Source: Streptomyces subrutilus (GTDB lineage Bacteria; Actinomycetota; Actinomycetes; Streptomycetales; Streptomycetaceae). From it: DNA of 64,000 nt. Both the position numbers and the translations under genes were made by a program. Under the pieces are notes generated by a model. The model had not been told where the DNA came from. It worked only from the letters and a program-made list of their open reading frames with translations, and searched no databases. Below, in pieces: positions 57,375 through 64,000 of the stretch (position 1 is the stretch's first letter; each line of letters begins with the position of its first letter). The stretch lies in assembly GCF_008704535.1 (NCBI RefSeq), contig NZ_CP023701.1, positions 6,862,001 through 6,926,000 on the forward strand, in the 5' to 3' direction.

Positions 57375-58223
57375 ATGACCATGGCCGAGCAGTACCTCAT
57401 GGGCGCCGCCACCAGCGAGCTGGACCGGATGCTCTACCAGGGCGAGATGTTCCGGCCGGAAGCCGAACGCCTCCTCGACCGCTGCGGACCCGGCCCCGGG
57501 GCGCGCGCCGCCGACGTCGGCTGCGGCCCGCTCGGCATTCTGGACCTGCTCTCGGAACGCGTGGGACCCGGTGGCGAGGTGGTCGGCCTGGACGTACAGC
57601 CCGAGATGCTCCGGCTCGCCCGCAGCCTCGTCGCCGAGCGCCGACTGGACAACGTCCGGCTGGTCGAGGGCGACGCCGCCGACACCGCGGAGGACAAGGG
57701 CGGCTTCGACTTCGTCCACACCCGGTTGGTCCTGATGAACGTGCCGCACTCCGGCGCCGTGCTGTCGGCCATGGTCGCCCTGGCCCGTCCCGGCGGCACG
57801 ATCGCCGTCCAGGACGTCGACTGGGTCACCCGCGTGTGCGACCCCCCGCACCCCGCGTGGACGGCGCTCGTCGACCTCGTCACCGAGCTGTGGCGCCTCA
57901 ACGGCATGGACGTCCACCTCGGCCGCCGCCTGCCGGGCCTGCTCCGCGCGGCCGGGCTCGTCGACATCGGCGTGGACGCCGGCATCCGCGTCTTCCAACA
58001 GGGCCACCCCTACCACACCCTCCTCGCGGACCGGGCCGAACTGTGCCGCGCGGCCCTCGTCGAACGCGGGCTGACCGGACACGCCGAACTGGACCGGCTG
58101 ACCGGCGAGCTGCGCGCCCACCTCGCGCAGCCCGACACCGTCGTCGTCCACCCCGTCCTCTTCCAGGCGTGGGGCCGCCTGCCCGGCGACCGGGGACGGG
58201 CGGCCCACCGGCCGGGGCACTGA
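57375..58223 (+). CDS. SAM-dependent methyltransferase
   Basis: A 282-residue class-I methyltransferase. Motif I reads ARAADVGCGPLGILDLLSERVGPGGEVVGLDVQPEML (about 45-80), motif II-like VRLVEGDAADT follows, then FDFVHTRLVLMNVPH and LARPGGTIAVQDVDW. It is of the small-molecule type. AAGGAG precedes the ATG. A 204-base gap without a gene separates it from the dehydrogenase, so it may have an own promoter, but orientation and context suggest cluster membership. Confidence 0.9.
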   Translation: MTMAEQYLMGAATSELDRMLYQGEMFRPEAERLLDRCGPGPGARAADVGCGPLGILDLLSERVGPGGEVVGLDVQPEMLRLARSLVAERRLDNVRLVEGDAADTAEDKGGFDFVHTRLVLMNVPHSGAVLSAMVALARPGGTIAVQDVDWVTRVCDPPHPAWTALVDLVTELWRLNGMDVHLGRRLPGLLRAAGLVDIGVDAGIRVFQQGHPYHTLLADRAELCRAALVERGLTGHAELDRLTGELRAHLAQPDTVVVHPVLFQAWGRLPGDRGRAAHRPGH

Positions 58224-58323
58224 TTCCGCCGACGCCGGGCGGGATACGCATGACGGAGCGGCCGTGACCCGCCCGGCGACGGGGCCGGCCGCGGGGGCGC
58301 AGCGATCGGACAGAGGACACGGC

Positions 58324-59556
58324 ATGGACAAGCGACACATCGTGCGACGGCTCCTGACCGGCCAGGGGGTGAACGGCTTCGGAGACGGCCTGTGGTTCAG
58401 CATCTGGGCGATCTACCTCACCCAGATCCGGCACATCCCGGCCGGGAACATGGGGCTGGCCATGGGCATCGGCGGACTCGTCGGGCTGCTCGCCGCCGTC
58501 CCCATCGGAGTGATGGCCGAACGCCGCGGCCCGCGCGAAGTCCTGTGCACGGTCATCGTCCTGCGCGGCCTGGCGATGGTCGCCTACGTCTTCGTCGGCG
58601 GATTCTGGTCCCTGCTCCTGGTGACCACGTTGTTCTCCGCCGTGCAGAGCTCCGGCGTCGGCGTGCGCGTCACCCTGGTCTACGGGCTCATGCCACCGGA
58701 CGACCGGGTCAAGGTGCTGGCGCAGGGCCGCGTCGTCCAGCACATCGCCTACGCCGCCGGCGCGGGCGGCGCCATCCTGGTCCTGGCCAGCAAGGACCCG
58801 GCGGTCTTCGTCGCCGCCGTCCTGGTCGACGCCCTCGCCCTCCTCGTGACCGCGGCCCTGACGCTGCTCGTCCCCTCCGTCCCGCCGGTACCGAGGGAAC
58901 GGCAGCGCTCGGGCACCCAGGCACTGCGCGACCTGCCCTACGTGGCGATCATGGGCACCACCGCACTGCTCTCCCTGTGCTGGGCGCTGCTCGCCACCGG
59001 GCTCCCGTTGTGGATCGCGCAGGACACCCGCGCGCCGCTGTGGACGGCCGGGCTGGCGGTGGTGGTGAGCTCCGTGGCCATCGCCGTGTTCCAAGTACGC
59101 GTCAGTCAGCGGTCGGTGGGCGTCCGGCAGGCCGTCCGGGCGAGCAGGGTCTCGGCGCTGGCGCTGGCGGTCTGCTGCCTGGTCTTCGCCTCCGTCGCAT
59201 GGGCCGGCTCCCCGCTCCTGGCGACCTGCGTGATCATGCTGGGCATGGGCGCGCACGTGGTGGGCGAGCTCTACTACGTGTCGGCCCGGTGGGGGCTGTC
59301 CCTCGGGCTCATGGCCAAGCACGCGGAGGGGCAGTACCAGGGCGTCACGGCCAGTACCGAGGCGGCCGTCGTCGCCATGGGCCCCGCCCTGGTCACCGCG
59401 TTGGTCACCGGCCTGAGCCAGGCCGGCTGGGCGGTCCTGGCGGGCCTGTTCCTCCTGTCCGCGGCCCCGGCGGGCGTCCTCGCCCGCCGGGCGTCCCGCG
59501 ACGGCTTCCGCGCCGGAGCCGCCGACCACCCCTCCGCGCTGAACGTCGGGACGTGA
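58324..59556 (+). CDS. MFS transporter (likely exporter of the cluster product)
   Basis: A 410-residue 12-helix major-facilitator protein. GVNGFGDGLWFSIWAIYLTQI opens helix 1, the motif-A-like loop VMAERRGPREVLC follows helix 2, and the SKDPAVFVAAVLVDALALLVTAAL and later hydrophobic segments complete the set. The group resembles MdtH/YfmO-type exporters. GAGGA precedes the ATG at 58324. It is the last plus-strand gene of the biosynthetic set, where an exporter is expected. Confidence 0.9.
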   Translation: MDKRHIVRRLLTGQGVNGFGDGLWFSIWAIYLTQIRHIPAGNMGLAMGIGGLVGLLAAVPIGVMAERRGPREVLCTVIVLRGLAMVAYVFVGGFWSLLLVTTLFSAVQSSGVGVRVTLVYGLMPPDDRVKVLAQGRVVQHIAYAAGAGGAILVLASKDPAVFVAAVLVDALALLVTAALTLLVPSVPPVPRERQRSGTQALRDLPYVAIMGTTALLSLCWALLATGLPLWIAQDTRAPLWTAGLAVVVSSVAIAVFQVRVSQRSVGVRQAVRASRVSALALAVCCLVFASVAWAGSPLLATCVIMLGMGAHVVGELYYVSARWGLSLGLMAKHAEGQYQGVTASTEAAVVAMGPALVTALVTGLSQAGWAVLAGLFLLSAAPAGVLARRASRDGFRAGAADHPSALNVGT

Positions 59557-59642
59557 CGCGGACGCGGTACCGGACCGCAACGGCGGCCGCAGGACGACGA
59601 GGGGGTGTCGCGGGCCGGGGAGGGGGGCCGGGCGGGCCGGTG

Positions 59643-60236
59643 TCAGGCCAGCAGGGCGGCGGCCTCCGCCCGGGCGCGCGCCAGCCAGCCGGCGCGTTGC
59701 CCGGTGTCCGAGTCGGTGACGGTGCGGAAGACGGTCCGCCGTACGTCCGATATGCCGACGTACGGCAGCACGCATGCCGCCCAGATGCGCTGCAGCGGGT
59801 CCCCGAACTCGTTCTCCTCGCGGTCGAGCGGCGTGTCGGAGGTGTTCAGGACGAGGGCCCGGCCCGCCGTGAGCAACCCCGCCGGCTCGCCCTCCGGGCT
59901 CCCGAGTTTGTAGGCGACACCGGGCGCCAGTACGCGCTGTACCCAGCCCGTCAGGACGGCGGGCGGCATGCCCCACCAGTTCGGGTGGACGAACACCAGG
60001 ACGTCGAGTGCGGCCAGCTCCGCGCGGTACAGCTCCACCTGCGCGTCGTGCGCCGGAGCAGCCGACTCGACCGTTCCCGTCTCCGCCGCCGCCAGCATCG
60101 GATCGAACCCCTCGGCGTAGAGGTCGTGTGCCGACACCTCGGCCCCCCGCGACCGCAGTTCGTCCACGACGGCCTCGAACACCGCGTGGTTGAAACTGCC
60201 CGGCCGCGGATGGGCGAGGTACACCCCTGCACGCAT
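59643..60236 (-). CDS. NAD(P)H dehydrogenase (quinone), flavodoxin-like fold
   Basis: A 197-residue NQO1/MdaB-type flavoprotein. VYLAHPRPGSFNHAVFEAVVDEL is the FMN/FAD-phosphate loop, AHDLYAEGFDPMLAAAE follows as in NQO enzymes, and VFVHPNWWGMPPAVLTGWVQRVLAPGVAYKL forms the flavin and substrate site. It reduces quinones or related compounds. GGAGGAA precedes the ATG at 60234-60236. It faces the MFS gene (convergent). An HxlR-type fragment about 0.8 kb away may be what is left of its regulator. Confidence 0.9.
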   Translation of the reverse strand: MRAGVYLAHPRPGSFNHAVFEAVVDELRSRGAEVSAHDLYAEGFDPMLAAAETGTVESAAPAHDAQVELYRAELAALDVLVFVHPNWWGMPPAVLTGWVQRVLAPGVAYKLGSPEGEPAGLLTAGRALVLNTSDTPLDREENEFGDPLQRIWAACVLPYVGISDVRRTVFRTVTDSDTGQRAGWLARARAEAAALLA

Positions 60237-60388
60237 GCTTCCTCCAGTTGATTCGCAGGTCCCCTGCCTACCATCCGTCGTACGGGACGGCCCCACCTTT
60301 TTCCGGGTCACGCTCCCGCCCCGCCGCGGTCCGCGAGGGCACCGCCGGCGCCCGCGGGGCGCGTCGGAGGAGGTGGCCCGGCGGCGGC

Positions 60389-60413
60389 GGCGTGGGCGTG
60401 GGCGTGGGCGTGG
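60389..60413. repeat. GTGGGC hexamer repeat
   Basis: Four units of GTGGGC run in tandem, 44 bases before the STAS gene. Short G-runs at regular spacing might form a quadruplex. No function is known. Confidence 0.7.
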
Positions 60414-60456
60414 GCCAGAATGGCCGTCCGATCGTCCACGTGGGAGAGGGGGCCGG

Positions 60457-60789
60457 ATGAAGCAGCAGGTGGGGGTAGTGCCGGACCAAGGCGATGGCGT
60501 GCGGGTGATCGTGTGCGTCGGGGAGTTCGACCAGGACACCCTGGGCCCCCTGCGCGAGGCCGGGGCCGCGGCAGTCGCAGACCCGTCCATCCGGCGGACC
60601 GTCCTCGACGTCAGCCGCGCCGCCTTCGCGGACTCCGCCATGCTCAACCAGATGCTCCGCCTGCTGCGCCACGGCCGCCTGGTCCTGGCCGGCCCGCTGC
60701 CCGGCAGCCTCGCCCGCACCTGGGAAGTGACCGAGGCGGACCGGCTGTTCCCGACGGCCGACGGCGTCGACGCCGCCCGCGCCCTGTGA
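60457..60789 (+). CDS. STAS-domain anti-sigma-factor antagonist-like protein
   Basis: A 110-residue STAS protein. VIVCVGEFDQDTLGPLREAG corresponds to the start of the domain, and RRTVLDVSRAAFADSAMLNQMLRLLRHGRLVLAG to the core with the candidate phosphorylation serine in FADSAML. The family antagonises anti-sigma kinases and is reactivated by SpoIIE/RsbU-type phosphatases; such a phosphatase is encoded less than 0.5 kb away on the other strand, which suggests, but does not prove, a partnership. GAGAGGGGGCCGG precedes the ATG at 60457. Confidence 0.85.
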   Translation: MKQQVGVVPDQGDGVRVIVCVGEFDQDTLGPLREAGAAAVADPSIRRTVLDVSRAAFADSAMLNQMLRLLRHGRLVLAGPLPGSLARTWEVTEADRLFPTADGVDAARAL

Positions 60790-60825
60790 TCACGCAGGCG
60801 GCACCCGGACCGGTCACTTCGGCAG

Positions 60826-61012
60826 GCCGCGCGCTGGTGGGCAGGGCCCGGTAGTGGGAGAACGCGCAGCGCAGGGCCTCGCTCCCGGTGTACGCGTGAA
60901 CGAAGGCCGCACGGATGTCGTCGGGCACGCCTCGCCCGAGCGTCCCCGCGTCGGGGAACCAGCCGAGGTACGGGGCCTCGTTGCCGGCCGGGCCGTGGGG
61001 TGCGCGGCGATC
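60826..61012 (-). pseudogene. Fragment of an alpha/beta-hydrolase
   Basis: One minus-strand frame reads APHGPAGNEAPYLGWFPDAG, then VPDDIRAAFVHAYTGSEALR and AFSHYRALP. This is the region before the catalytic-acid part of epoxide-hydrolase-like alpha/beta-hydrolases (AYVRAYS-x-P-x-ALR-x-x-F-x-YYRA). Nothing resembling the nucleophile elbow or the catalytic His is present on either side. It is a remnant of about 60 residues. Confidence 0.55.
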
Positions 61013-61074
61013 TGTTGGATCCCCGGTGCCCGACGCGGCAGTGGCCGGACAGCATCGGTACGAAGGGGACGTCC

Positions 61075-61281
61075 ATGGCGGTCAAGACGCTCGCCGATGC
61101 CGCACCGGACGAGGTGCGCTTCGCGGAGCCGAGACGCCGGATGCCCGGCGTCTCGCAGAAGAAGCTGTCCGTGACGTTGCGAGGCCTGACCCGCGACGGT
61201 ACCTACCCGGCGGACGGCGTCACCGCCGTGCGGGACACCAGGACCGCCGCGGTGTCGTCGTCCGGGCCGTGGGCGCTGTAA
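61075..61281 (+). pseudogene. Fragment of an HxlR-family regulator
   Basis: A 68-residue frame contains RFAEPRRRMPGVSQKKLSVTLRGLTRDG, which matches the HTH of HxlR regulators (RFSELRRRIPGVSQKMLTQTLRGLERDG-like). The N-terminal part before it and the dimerisation part after it do not match, and the 3' end overlaps the convergent phosphatase gene. With the hydrolase fragment next to it, this looks like a locus decayed by deletions. Confidence 0.55.
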
Positions 61282-62312
61282 CGGTGCAGGTCTTCGCCGA
61301 GCAGGACCAGGAGATCGCCGTCCGCGACGTCTGCCCACTCCGTCATGCGGTCGGCGAGGGGGTAGAACTCACCGCTCGCGTTGCGCGTCTCGCTGACCCC
61401 GTCGGTGTACATGAGCACCCGGTCGCCCACGCGGAAGGGGACCTCCTCCACCACGTGCTCCTCCTCGACCGGCACCGGAAGGTGGACGGGCGGCGACGGC
61501 CGGCGGAAGGCGAGGCAGCGGGTGGCGGCCCGGTCCTGGTGGACCGGCGGGGGGTGACCGCAGCTCAGCAGCCGCATCACCGGCAGGCCGTCGGGGACCT
61601 CGGCCAGCAGGACGGTGGCGAACCGGTCCGCGTCGTCGATGCCGACCCGCAGGGCGTGGTGCCGCATGCTCGTCTCCAACTTGCGCGCGATGGAGGGCAG
61701 GTCGGGTTCGACGTACGCGGACTCCCGGAACGAGCCCAGGAGCACGGCCGCGCACTCGACCGCCCCCAGCCCCTTGCCCTGCACGTCCCCGATCATCAGG
61801 CGTACGCCGCCGGCCACGTGGAGCGCCTTGTAGAAGTCTCCCCCCATGTGGGCGCCGGCCACCGACGTCTCGTAGAGCAGGTGCAGGTCGACGCAGCCCA
61901 GGTGTTCCGGCAGGGGGTGCTGCAGGGCGCGCTGCGCCACGTCGGCGACCTCCTGTACGTGCTGCAGCTCGCGCTCGCGGTCCAGGCGGACGCTGCTGGT
62001 CCACGCGGCCACCAGGGAGATCGCCCCCACCAGCACCGCGCCCGCCACGGCGGCCGTACCGAGCGGCACGCCGCGATGGACCTCCAGCGCCGTCAGGGCG
62101 AGGACCGCCACCGCTCCGAAGCCCAGGGTCCCCCATACGCCCCACGACACGGCGGCGAGCCCCGGGACCACGTAGAGCAGTGCCCCGTAACGGTCCTGAC
62201 GCGGGGTGAGGAAGTCGGCGGTGGCCGCCGCCAGCATCACGATGCCGGGGAGCGCCCGCACGAGGCGGTAGCGGGCGCCCGTCGGCAGAAGCATCTCCAT
62301 CCGGAAGATCAT
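61203..62312 (-). CDS. Membrane SpoIIE/RsbU-type PP2C phosphatase
   Basis: A 369-residue phosphatase. N-terminal membrane segments (about 20-110: LPGIVMLAAATADFL, ALLYVVPGLAAVSWGVWGTLGFGAVAVLAL, AAVAGAVLVGAISLVAAW), a short linker helix, then the PP2C-like SpoIIE domain about 130-369. Metal sites are in GAHMGGDFYKAL (Asp), IGDVQGKGLGAVECA and DRVLMYTDGVSETRN, with the final DDDTAAVLV. It probably dephosphorylates an anti-sigma-antagonist, possibly the nearby STAS protein. The start is uncertain; several ATG codons occur in the first ten residues. Its end overlaps the HxlR fragment. Confidence 0.9.
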   Translation of the reverse strand: MIFRMEMLLPTGARYRLVRALPGIVMLAAATADFLTPRQDRYGALLYVVPGLAAVSWGVWGTLGFGAVAVLALTALEVHRGVPLGTAAVAGAVLVGAISLVAAWTSSVRLDRERELQHVQEVADVAQRALQHPLPEHLGCVDLHLLYETSVAGAHMGGDFYKALHVAGGVRLMIGDVQGKGLGAVECAAVLLGSFRESAYVEPDLPSIARKLETSMRHHALRVGIDDADRFATVLLAEVPDGLPVMRLLSCGHPPPVHQDRAATRCLAFRRPSPPVHLPVPVEEEHVVEEVPFRVGDRVLMYTDGVSETRNASGEFYPLADRMTEWADVADGDLLVLLGEDLHRYSAHGPDDDTAAVLVSRTAVTPSAG

Positions 62313-62415
62313 CCGGGATGGCGTTCCATCCGCGGGATCGGCTCGCCGCCCGGGCAGGCCCGGATCCGGGCCGGGCCCCGGTCGCGCCGGCCCCGCTCCG
62401 TCGTGTCAGCCGGGA

Positions 62416-62646
62416 CTACGTGACCGTTCGGCCGTCGTGGTCCGGCTCGTGGACGGCGATAGCCCGGGAGGGGCAGACACCGGCGGCCATCCGCGCGGCC
62501 GCACGCCGGGTGGGGTGCGGTTCGGCGTGCAGCAGGACCACCAGGCCGTCGTCGGGATCCTGGTCGAAGACGTCGGGAGCGGTCATGACGCACATGCCGG
62601 CGCCTATGCAGCGCCCGCGGTCGGCTCTCACGTACGCCGTGCTCAC
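62416..62646 (-). CDS. [3Fe-4S] ferredoxin of the P450 operon
   Basis: A 76-residue ferredoxin. RCIGAGMCVMTAPDVFDQ carries two cluster cysteines (C-x5-C) and GVCPSRAIAV the third, the C...CP pattern of the single-cluster ferredoxins that accompany CYP105-type P450s. It starts at a GTG overlapping the P450 stop (GTGA), so it is translated with it and is very likely its electron donor. A reductase such as the FprA-like protein could supply electrons from NADPH. Confidence 0.93.
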   Translation of the reverse strand: MSTAYVRADRGRCIGAGMCVMTAPDVFDQDPDDGLVVLLHAEPHPTRRAAARMAAGVCPSRAIAVHEPDHDGRTVT

Positions 62647-63836
62647 CTCTCGTCCCAGGTGACCGGGAGGCGCTTCACGCCGAAGATGTCCGCGGTCTCC
62701 GGGCGCAGTTCGACCTCCTCGGCCGGCACGGCCAGGCGCAGGGTGGGGAAGCGGTCGACCAGTGCGCGGAACGCGACCCGCATCTCGACCCGGGCCAGCT
62801 GCTGTCCCAGGCACTGGTGGATGCCGTGGCTGAAGGCCAGGTGTCCGGCGGCCTGCCTGCGGAGGTCGAGCGCGTGCGGGTCGGCGAACCGGTCGGGGTC
62901 GCGGTTGGCGGTGTGGTACGAGAGGAGGACGGTCGTACCCGCCGTGACGATCCGGCCACCCAGCTCGACGTCTTCCAGCGCCGTCCGGTGGAACGTCTTG
63001 GCGACGCTCAGGTACCGCAGCAGCTCTTCCACGGCCCCGTCGGTGAGTGCGGGATCGCCGCGCAGCGCCGCGAGCTGCTCCGGATTGCGCAACAGCGCGA
63101 AGGTGCCGAGGGACAGCATGTTCGCGGTGGTGTCGAATCCGGCCGCCAGGAGGATCAGGCTGATCCCCTTCAGCTCCTCGTCCGTCAGATCGCTGTCGGT
63201 GAGTTCGCTCAGGACGTCGTCGGTGGGCCTGGCGCGCTTCGCGGCCACCAGCTGTGCGAGGTATTCCTGGGTCGCGGTGTAGGCCGCGATCAGCTCCTCG
63301 TCACTGACCTCCCCGCCCATGAACGCGTCGATCTGCTCCTGGAAGGACGCCCGGTCCTCGTACGGCACGCCCAGGATCTCGCAGATCACGATGGTGGGGA
63401 TGGGCTTGGCGAACGCGGTCACCAGGTCCGTCGGCGGACCGGCCTCTTCCATGGCGTCCAGACAGCCGGCGGTGATCTGCTCGATCCGCTCGGTGAGCAT
63501 CCGCATCCGCCGCACGGTGAACTTGCCCACCAGGGGCCTCCGGTAGCGGCTGTGCTCCGGCTCGTCCATGAGGAGGAACTCGCCGGGCGGCGCCGGGGGA
63601 AGCTCGAAGTCGACGACGTTCAAGAGGTCCTTGCGCGAGCTGAACCGGGGATCCGCGAGGACGGACCGCACCATCTCGTATCCGGTGATCACCCACCCCG
63701 GCTTTCCGCCGGGGTGGGTGTAGCTGCTGATGGGCCCGTGCCGACGGGCGTCGATCAGTTCGACCGGCGGGTCGAAGGGGCAGCCGCCCCCGCGCTTCGC
63801 CGGCCACGTCGTGACGGTGTGTACGGACTCGCTCAT
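62643..63836 (-). CDS. Cytochrome P450 (CYP105-like)
   Basis: A 397-residue soluble P450. Recognised motifs: I-helix LLAAGFDTTANM near 235-246, ExxR in EELLRY near 275, and heme loop LAFSHGIHQCLGQQLARVE near 335-353 with the axial Cys. FLLMDEPEHSRYRRPLVGKFT near 90 is typical of the CYP105 group, which hydroxylates many xenobiotics and antibiotics. GGAGGGG precedes the ATG. It heads the operon with the ferredoxin. The upstream region is rich in TTGCA-type repeats, so a repressor probably controls it. Confidence 0.94.
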   Translation of the reverse strand: MSESVHTVTTWPAKRGGGCPFDPPVELIDARRHGPISSYTHPGGKPGWVITGYEMVRSVLADPRFSSRKDLLNVVDFELPPAPPGEFLLMDEPEHSRYRRPLVGKFTVRRMRMLTERIEQITAGCLDAMEEAGPPTDLVTAFAKPIPTIVICEILGVPYEDRASFQEQIDAFMGGEVSDEELIAAYTATQEYLAQLVAAKRARPTDDVLSELTDSDLTDEELKGISLILLAAGFDTTANMLSLGTFALLRNPEQLAALRGDPALTDGAVEELLRYLSVAKTFHRTALEDVELGGRIVTAGTTVLLSYHTANRDPDRFADPHALDLRRQAAGHLAFSHGIHQCLGQQLARVEMRVAFRALVDRFPTLRLAVPAEEVELRPETADIFGVKRLPVTWDER

Positions 63837-64000
63837 GACGGCCCCTCCCCATTTCGCGATATGACGCGTTCGTCAGAGCTCGAACGCTACGTTGCATTCA
63901 CCATTTCGTCAATTAGTTGAGCTTCTCATGCTCGCCGAAAAACAGGGCAATTGATGCAATGATTGAGAGTGAATGCAATGGAGCGTTGCAATGGTTGGAT
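63837..64000. promoter_or_regulatory. Repeat-rich promoter region of the P450 operon
   Basis: GTTGCATTCAC (63891-63901) and GTGAATGCAAT (63969-63979) form an inverted repeat (10 of 11). Further TTGCA/TGCAA copies lie at 63955-63959 and 63986-63990, and CGTTGCA occurs twice (63890-63896, 63984-63990). The region is AT-richer than the genes. It looks like operators for a divergent regulator that lies beyond the window. No promoter hexamers are certain. Confidence 0.55.

Noticed and set aside
57898..59976. 692-residue minus-strand frame over the methyltransferase and MFS genes
   Set aside because: Low-complexity translation antisense to two well-supported genes; no domain visible.

Overview
The window is high-GC actinobacterial DNA, almost certainly from a Streptomyces chromosome. 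GC3-rich codons, frequent GTG/TTG starts and ATGA/GTGA stop-start overlaps support this. So do streptomycete hallmark genes: a rodlin, a conservon with two P450s, an AfsR/SARP regulator, a LuxR regulator with an N-terminal ATPase, a GH19 chitinase with its promoter repeats, and DUF5302 and DUF7873 proteins. I see no rRNA, CRISPR array, prophage or insertion sequence.

Layout. 1-9 kb: PAP2 phosphatase, AfsR-like regulator, small monooxygenase, zinc alcohol dehydrogenase, DMT transporter, and a translationally coupled pair of ATP-grasp ligases. 9.3-14.8 kb: a six-gene conservon (sensor kinase, roadblock protein, DUF742 protein, small GTPase, two P450s), every junction overlapping. 14.9-16.2 kb: a DUF7873 gene followed by a tRNA-like block in which two cloverleafs can be drawn only if each 3' half is read before its 5' half; this is the most unusual thing in the window. 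16.2-24 kb: DUF1838 protein, secreted subtilisin, LuxR regulator, chitinase, rodlin, DUF5302 protein. 24-32 kb: FprA-like ferredoxin reductase behind a possible iron box, an F420-dependent-reductase-like protein, a DJ-1 protein, and a sulfur-scavenging module (leader peptide ending in Cys-Cys, SsuD-like monooxygenase, binding protein, ATPase, divergent permease). 32-49.8 kb: accessory transporters and regulators, including MarR/MFS, HutD, a decayed MarR/EamA pair, a galactose-oxidase-like enzyme, a TOPRIM protein, an ECF41 sigma factor with a partner oxidoreductase, TetR with an oxidoreductase, alkaline phosphatase, CsbD, amidohydrolase, HtpX and PspAB.

50-59.6 kb looks like a small-molecule biosynthetic cluster that does not match a pathway I know: AMP-ligase, TauD-type oxygenase with an HxE motif, aspartate 1-decarboxylase (beta-alanine supply), a divergent PLP-fold protein, a FemAB/GNAT-like transferase, a Rossmann dehydrogenase, a methyltransferase and an MFS exporter. 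59.6-64 kb: a quinone reductase, a STAS protein, two gene fragments (alpha/beta-hydrolase and HxlR), a membrane SpoIIE-type phosphatase, and a P450-ferredoxin operon behind a repeat-rich promoter.

All functions are read from motifs and context by eye; no database search or folding program was run.
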